Assembly (NCBI GenBank): GCA_023512835.1
Contig: CM042089.1
Location: 56,702,407 to 56,766,406 of the forward strand
Length of the DNA: 64,000 nt
Reading direction: 5' to 3'
From: Taxillus chinensis
Lineage: Eukaryota; Streptophyta; Magnoliopsida; Santalales; Loranthaceae
Below, piece by piece: positions 57,963-64,000 of the stretch; position 1 is the stretch's first letter, and every line of letters starts with the position of its first letter. The position numbers were made by a program, and so were the translations under genes. The notes under the pieces were generated by a model. That model ran no database searches. It saw only the letters and a program-made list of their open reading frames with translations, and was not told the origin of the DNA.

Positions 57963-58929
57963 GTCTTAATCCTCTCACTCAGCTCCCTCATTCAAAAAAC
58001 ACAAAAAAAGAGGGAGCCACACAGTCCGATTGCTTTTTCGCTCCACCTCTCTCTTTGCTTTTTCAAATACCCACATATACACTCTCTCTCATCTCAAGTC
58101 CAGAAATGCCATTTTCATTTCCTCCGTTCTATTTTCCTTTCTTTTCATTATATCTCTAACAACAATATCAACATCAAAAATCAACAAAAAAGGAAAGAAA
58201 CAGGTTCATTTGCATTTCTAACTAACAATACTTGGAGTACTTCCGGCCTAATTCTAACCAACCAGTCTTTGGAGTCTCGTTTTCCCGCAAATGTTGTTGC
58301 TATTAGAGCCCCAAGTCAAAGACAAAGTCGATTCACTTTTTATTTCGTGGTCTTAATCTATTCTCGTTTTACTTTCTTTTGTAATTGTTATATTGTGTTG
58401 TTTTTTTGTTTCATTTTATTTTTATTTTTATTTATTATTTTTCTTGTTGTGCAAAGTATAATATGTAATAGCAAGTAAAAAAAGGGGTTACAATAAAGAG
58501 AGAGAGCGAACAAAAAAGATGAAGTATGCCAAAAATAAAAGAGGGAGTGAGTTTGTGTTTATTTTATTTGTAGATGTCATAATCACACACTTAATATTTA
58601 AAAAAGATATTGTTTATTATCTAAAAACAAAAACTAACTGAACAAATTGATAAAAAAAGAAGCAAAAACATAAAATATGCATTTTTTTACATGTGTTAGT
58701 TGTTAGTTTCACTCCTTTCAAAAAACACAAAAAATGTTTTCAGAGAAAAAAAAATAAAAAGAAACAAAAATAAAAAAAATAATAAAAAGAACAGCAAAAG
58801 TTCAAAGACCAAATGTTTTAGAATTTCCTTTAGAAACATAGAGTAAGTCAAATGTAATCTTAACTTTCACAAATAATTTAAAGCGAAGTAAAAAGAGTAG
58901 AATTGTAGGTTCTTAGACTAGTCAAACTC
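57963..58929. other. AT-rich intergenic stretch
   Basis: No gene or clear element. Long A- and T-rich runs; it may be the eroded body of the Tat LTR whose end follows. Confidence 0.4.
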
Positions 58930-59176
58930 AAACAAACAGTAAAAACAAATAGAAACCTTTTTCTCCTAAAATAGATACTAAAAGGAGTGCTAATCCTTCT
59001 TTACACGTAACCAACTCACGAACCTTTCTCTAGTAATGTAGACCACATTTTAACTACTCAAGATAGAAGGTATCCAACTATACCTCAAAAACAGTTGGTG
59101 GTGACTCTATTCCTCACCATTGGATTTCGGTTGAGCTCACCTCAAATGGGCCTAGACGACAACAAGAGATGATACC
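58930..59176 (+). repeat. Eroded end of a Tat/Ogre LTR
   Basis: CACGTAACCAACTC, then TTAACTACTCAAGATAGA, then AAAACAGTTGGTGGTGACTC match 13210-13335. The end (GATGATACCAGTC) is a degraded form of GTGATAACAACTGGC. Confidence 0.75.
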
Positions 59177-59700
59177 AGTCACAACATTGTCGCCTCCCCC
59201 CCCACCCCTTGCATCGCGATTGACTCCTCCTTGCCTCATAGCCAATCGACCCCCCTGCCTCACAATGCCATTGACTCCCCCAATCCCTATGTCGCGATCG
59301 ACCTCCCCCTCCCCCTTACCCACCAATCCACATTGGCATCGACTCCCTGCCCTCGCCCTTCACCTCGAAGAACCACCGTGCCTCCTCCTGCCCTTTGTCT
59401 TACTCGAACAAGCTGACCTCAAAGACAACAGACGCATTACCCTTTTTCTAGCTACCGCCTTTGCACAGATTGACCCGCACCACCTCTACACAGATCAACA
59501 CGTCGACACTGTCGCTACCAAGATCAAGCCCATCCATCAAGATTGACCCTGTCGGCATAGAGGGTGGCATCACAAGTCATTTGTGACTTTTGCCAAGCTT
59601 GACCTCGTCCTCCACCAAGTCTCTTTGAGCATGGAGTTCATGGCTGTCAGTTTGGAGGGTGGCATCATAAGGCAGGGTAGTGTGTGAGAGGTGGGTGCGA
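59177..59700. other. C-rich stretch of unknown origin
   Basis: Pyrimidine-rich with imperfect repeats of ATCGACTCCC. An open frame exists (59169-59546) but its content is low-complexity and I do not call a gene. Confidence 0.4.
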
Positions 59701-60092
59701 ATAAATAATAAGGGGCAATGCTAGAATTCCATTCCCACGATTGTGGGAATATTTCAAAACCTATTATGTGAGGGGATTAAAATTTATCCCTGTTTAGAGG
59801 AATATGATTCCAAAAAAATCATTCATTCCATCCTCTTTGGCTATCAAACATGAAAATGGGTTTTTATGTGTCAAATGAACTCTAAAAATTTTGTGTGAAT
59901 TTTAAACAGTAATTTTTAAGCTAAAACTTAACTTATTAATATGGGTAAATCCGTAATTCTGGTGGGAAGGAAGCCCTTTTATTTTATTCCGACGATAATC
60001 ATTACCGGACTGAAAACGCGTATCGTCTTTCTCCATACCCACGCTCCTCTCCCTCTCTTCGCTCCGTGCTCGAGCACGAGGACGACGACACG
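59701..60092 (+). promoter_or_regulatory. Presumed promoter and 5' leader of the KH-domain gene
   Basis: An AT-rich block ends in TTTTATTTTATT (about 59978), a possible TATA region, then about 100 bases of CT-rich leader before ATG 60093. Just upstream, 59725-59870 contains inverted ATTCC/GGAAT words that may be a small transposon relic. Confidence 0.4.
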
Positions 60093-60407
60093 ATGGCTCA
60101 GATAGGCCAATCGACGCCAGTAAACCCTCATCCGCCTCCTAATATGGCGGCGGAGACTCAGGTTCAAGACGCCGTGAAGTTGGCAGGGTCGAAGCGTGGC
60201 CGCGATGACGTCAAGCTCAAGCCCTCCGATGGTGGCGACGTCGAGGAGTCGGCGAGGTCTCCGAAGCGCAGGAAGGGGCAGGAAGTGCTGTTCCGGATCG
60301 TGGTTCCGTCGAAGCAGATCGGGAAGGTGATAGGTAGGGTCGGGTCGAGGATCCAGAAGATTCGAGAAGACACTAGAGCCACTATCAAGATCGCTGATGC
60401 CATCGCC
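60093..60407 (+). CDS. KH-domain RNA-binding protein, exon 1 (105 codons)
   Basis: Begins MAQIGQSTPVNPHPPPN, then a charged low-complexity linker with a basic stretch (SPKRRKGQ) that could be a nuclear signal, then the start of a KH domain: LFRIVVPSKQIGKVIGRVGS with the GxxG-type loop (IGRVGS) and IQKIREDTRATIKI. It stops after IADAIA at a consensus donor (GCC|GTGAGT, intron from 60408, phase 0). Plant multi-KH proteins of the PCBP/hnRNP-E type bind pre-mRNA in the nucleus. Codon content and G+C (about 59%) differ sharply from the repeats around it. The conserved RHEERV continuation is not found in the remaining 3.6 kb, so exon 2 lies beyond the window. I chose ATG 60093 because no in-frame ATG precedes it. 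Confidence 0.88.
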
Positions 60408-62489
60408 GTGAGTTCGTTGCCTCTCTCTCTCTCTCTCTCCCATATCTGTGGAGCAGTAGTTACTTGATGGAGTGGTATACTGGTATTAACGTCCATTAGT
60501 GAATAAATGTTGAACTCAAAGATTGTTCGGTCAATTGGAAACTAATGAGAAGAATAGAAAGTTTGTGTTTGATTTGGATGCTGAGAAAGCTATGAAGAAT
60601 ATATAATAAATGAACAGTTTGAATTTTCTTTTTCAGGACAAAAGCTTAATTTGTTTTTAAACAGACTTGTTTGGCAACAAAACTGCTTTTGGTTTTTCTG
60701 AAACCCAAAATTGGCTTAAAAGTCACTTGTTTGTACTTTTAAAGGCTGTTTTTTAAGGGTAACCCTAAGGCCTATATGCTTCTAAAGTTCTAAATTATCC
60801 AGAAAAACTCTTTTTTGTTTAGCCAGCTGGTTCTTAATCAAGGAAAAGAGAACGCAGCAAAATAGAGTTTGTTATTCTAGCTTTGTTTTGGTTTGGAGGG
60901 GGACAATTGAATTGGGAGAATTAAAGTTTTAGATGTTTGTTTTTTTGCTGATTTTGTTTCAAAGGCTGTGGCAACAAAAAAAATGAACTTGGGTTTCCAA
61001 CAAGACTATAAATGGTTATATCGAAGTTGAACTTATGTTGCATCAATAAAACTACATGCTCATGTAAGAGGATGTGTGACTGCATCTGTGCGTGCGTGTT
61101 TATTTGGCTGTGTTCATTTTAGGTTTGTTTTTGGAAGATTGGGAGATTATTAATCTTCTATGTGTTTTACCATGCTTGTTTGTATTGTTAAAATCTCAAC
61201 ATTATTATTAGTTTTTTCATTGGGGGAAATTGTAGGAACAATGCCACTGCATAGAAACTTTCAAATATAGAGTTTACTCAGGCAACCACACAGTTTTTTT
61301 CTAAGCAAAGCTTGTCAGATTGGATTTTCCTTTGGAAATCATACAACCAAAATTGATATTAGTGATTATGGTTTCCTACTTTAAGACTTTCATAAATTTC
61401 TTCCTAGAACAGATGACATTAAATGGAGGTCATCTCTTTTTGTTTAACTATAACTTCCCAAGAACCTATGACTGATAAATGCCTAGATAGTGTTGTATAT
61501 ATGCTCTTTGCGCACTCTTTGTGTGCTTTCTCTTTCTAATAAACTTTCTTATTTATAGAAAAAGAGTTAAATTGTGTCATTATCTCACACATGGCCTATT
61601 CAGTGCCTCATTGCGTGCCTCCTTTTATACAACACTTTTCAAATTTATAGTGTATGATGCCCTTATCAGCTTGCATCACTCTCCTTTGATTGGACAAAGC
61701 TCACATTGAAAAACTTGCTTTTACACCTTTGTAATGCTTAGGAATTTATTTTTCATCCTTAAATTTGAAAATCAGAATCATGTTAAATATTGTGTATACG
61801 TATAACACAAATGAATATGGTATAACACAGATGAGCACTAGCACAAACTTGGGGTGATCTAGATACACGCTGAACATTAAAGAGCTACTACTAGAGACTA
61901 GCACAAACTTGGCAACCTTTAAAACATATTTGAAGGTATGGGGCAATAATTATTCTGTCCATTCAATCATGCATAGGATGCGAATATTTAACATCAATCC
62001 TTTCTTTCAATTTCAGTGGAATTAGTTGAAGTGACTGGATCGCCAATAAGCTGCCAGCTTGTCGCTGAATTTCTCTTTGTGTTTAATTTTGAAACCATCC
62101 TTGAGCTGAAAATCATAGAACATAATACTTGATTTTCTCTTGGATTCCGTTTTGTCTCATTTTTAAAGGCTTAGATTTACTGAAATTCCCAGTTGTGTTT
62201 CCATAACAATTACACAGCTGAATGCATCCTTTGTTCTCTATGTTTCATAGTAGTCAAAATGCCATAGCGACCCAAAGCATTTTGGATAGCTCGGATGCTT
62301 TAGCAATAGAGCTCCAATAAAGCAATCAAAGCATAATATCATTAAAAATTATTATAAAATTCAAAATATACATAACAAAGAGAACATAACAGCATATTAT
62401 CATGCATGACAATGCAAAGCTCCAAATAAAACATAATAAAAATTCAGTCTTACCCTCTTAGTATTACTAAGGCAACACAATAACATGAC
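60408..62489 (+). other. Intron 1 of the KH-domain gene, first part
   Basis: T-rich, starts GTGAGT and contains no further exon that I can recognise. A stretch at 60650-60730 (TTGTTTGGCAACAAAACTGC) resembles small DNA transposon ends. Confidence 0.6.
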
Positions 62490-63110
62490 TCATTGATCAT
62501 TATAATCCTTGAGGAGTTCAAGTGTTCTTGGGTTTCTACCATGTGATGTGCTATTGGGTATTTCACCAAAGTCATCATGGACATCAATATGACATCTTCT
62601 TCTTCCTAGTGCCAACAGTATGACTCATTAACTCTACTATTACCACCATGTTTACGTTGCCTATGCAATGATCCCCTATAGTCGCCGTAGGGAAATTTTG
62701 GCCTCTAAGTCTTCCTCAACCAACCACTCATTACTCCAATCAAGTCCATCAAGCACTAATGGGTCAAAATTTCTACCCTTATGGATTTCCTTGAATCTTG
62801 CTGCTAGCTCACAATTTCATTGAATGTCGACAAGATCATTTAATCTTTGATACTAACTTATTCCACTTCTTCGTGTCAATCTAGTTCCAAAAATAATGCA
62901 AAGTGTCACACTAATAACACATTATTTATAACATGTAATTACCTCTTAATGATTTAATGATATTAGAATTTATATTGTATGATCATTATGCATACTTACA
63001 AATTCAAATGTTCCCCAATTGCAATTAGAACTAGAAGAAGAAGAGCAGAATCTTAGCAAACCCGAAGCAATTTCTCCAAGCTCACTTGAAGAATTTCCAT
63101 GGATAATCAA
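62490..63110 (-). pseudogene. hAT transposase C-terminal remnant in intron 1, antisense
   Basis: Minus strand, broken by stops. It shows SSSSNCNWGTFEF next to a GTAAGT donor (about 63000-63060), then GTRLTRRSGIS (about 62855-62887), RLNDLVDIQ, ELAARFKEI, FDPLVLDGLDWSNEWLVEED (about 62700-62850) and a tail ending TLELLKDYNDQ before TGA at 62490-62492. The NW-F box and RLNDLV box are the dimerisation region and tail of plant hAT transposases. The upstream catalytic part is not recognisable. Confidence 0.75.
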
Positions 63111-64000
63111 CCAATTAACTATAAATTGTATAGTCAAAAGTATCATGATTAGGCACCAAACAATAAAACTTAATAATTTTAGTTGAACAAGGAATACAAC
63201 TTACTAGGGCTTAAGATTGCTCATTGCCTAATGGCCATTTGGTTTTTAAACACAACTCTAACCAATTGATAATTGCTTATTTGTTCAATTATATGGCACC
63301 CGTTTCATCACAACTTATTTGAAAGCATTAATTAACTTAAAAATTGAATTAGGCCCCTTTACAGTGAATAGGAAGTACTTGTAAGGATTGACAAGGAAAA
63401 ATATAATTTATGCTCCATTTGACACTCATGGTGCCTTTCAATAATGTCACGCACATTCTTGCACAATCTTTCCATATTAGGAAAATTATCTTTGACCTTT
63501 TTCCTTTTTCCTTTTTCATTGCCTCTTTTAGCCTTGCACCTAGGTAGAGGGGGATCAAAAATTTTCACTTAGGGTGGGCAGATAAAAAATTCCACCTAGA
63601 TGGGCAACTTTCGTATTTGAATTTCAAAATTTAATATATATAACATAAAAAAAAGCTAAAAATCAAAATTTATTGTTCATATAAATCGAAAGTAACAAAC
63701 AAAAGGTTTATCATAATATTTTATAATTGATTTTTATGTGTCTTCATATTTTGAAACTATTGTATAATAACTTTATTATCAATGCTTTTAAAAATGTCTT
63801 TTTTTATATAGCTATTATTCACTCATTTAACTATGCAATTAATTGTTTTGTAATCTTCATAGCATAGAATATTATTTTCATTGTGTCAGTTATAATTGGT
63901 AAGTTAATGTCAAAGTCATCAACAAATAAAGTAATGGATAGATCACATTTTTATTAGTTTCAATTATTTTCTAAGCAAGATCACAAATTCTTTCGAGCAT
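63111..64000. other. Remaining intron sequence
   Basis: AT-rich. A minus-strand open stretch (63349-63570, rich in Lys and Arg) has no recognised similarity. No exon seen. Confidence 0.45.

Noticed and set aside
59169..59546. Open frame in C-rich sequence
   Set aside because: Composed of degenerate ATCGACTCCC-type repeats and overlapping an LTR relic; no domain or start context.
60066..60092. Earlier start of the KH protein
   Set aside because: It would need a GTG start; no in-frame ATG precedes 60093 and the leader there is not conserved coding sequence.
60164..60496. Minus-strand open frame over the KH exon
   Set aside because: Shadow of a GC-rich exon; no domain.

Overview
The window is nuclear plant DNA, almost certainly a eudicot with a large repeat-rich genome. 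About 58 of the 64 kb is a nest of decayed LTR retrotransposons. Four lineages are recognisable from their proteins: Ty3/gypsy Tekay/Del-type chromoviruses, a Ty3/gypsy Tat/Ogre-type element with an extra 5' ORF and a second RNase H, a Ty1/copia SIRE/Maximus-type element, and solo or truncated LTRs of related families. The only host gene I can support is the first exon of a KH-domain RNA-binding protein at 60093-60407 (+), whose first intron runs off the right edge and carries an antisense hAT transposase remnant. The species cannot be told from the sequence.

Layout. 1-7766: Tekay element A (+), missing most of its 5' LTR, inserted in the 5' LTR of Tekay element B (7767-12802, +). B is cut in the middle of pol and joined at 12803 to a 5'-truncated LTR of a Tat/Ogre element (12803-47924, +). 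The Tat reverse transcriptase is interrupted at 20032 by a SIRE-type copia element in minus orientation (20032-41461, target duplication CGTTT). The right LTR of that copia holds a minus-strand Tekay element C (31993-40321). 47925-53716: a Tekay LTR fragment split by a SIRE solo LTR (48413-53611, target duplication ATGTG), which itself holds a non-autonomous DNA transposon (about 49268-50437) and a minus-strand B-type LTR remnant (50738-53388). 53780-56205: a minus-strand solo LTR (target duplication GGTCT). 56211-59176: an unclassified stretch and two more LTR fragments. 59177-64000: host gene promoter, exon 1 and intron 1.

Two kinds of decay are present and they separate along the window. 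Tekay A, Tekay B and the Tat ORF1 keep one reading frame for thousands of bases with no net indel but carry 29 premature stops, 23 of them TAG. That fits C-to-T change at methylated cytosines, especially CAG glutamine codons. Between about 21.7 and 40.3 kb the copia and the nested Tekay C are instead full of single-base indels, and a 1.49-kb Tat segment appears there as an extra copy behind the left copia LTR. The same CGTTT target site therefore occurs three times (20027, 21271, 41462). This is either a tandem duplication followed by LTR-LTR recombination, or an assembly error that joined a solo-LTR haplotype to a full-element haplotype through low-quality sequence. Deciding between these is the most important open question here.

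I found no convincing new biological system. The best leads are the triplicated target site, a near-palindrome next to the TATA box shared by different LTR families, an snRNA-gene-like USE plus TATA pair in the Tat LTR, paired hairpins with the same loop before the Tekay polypurine tract, and an internally cut transposon that may carry captured gene pieces.
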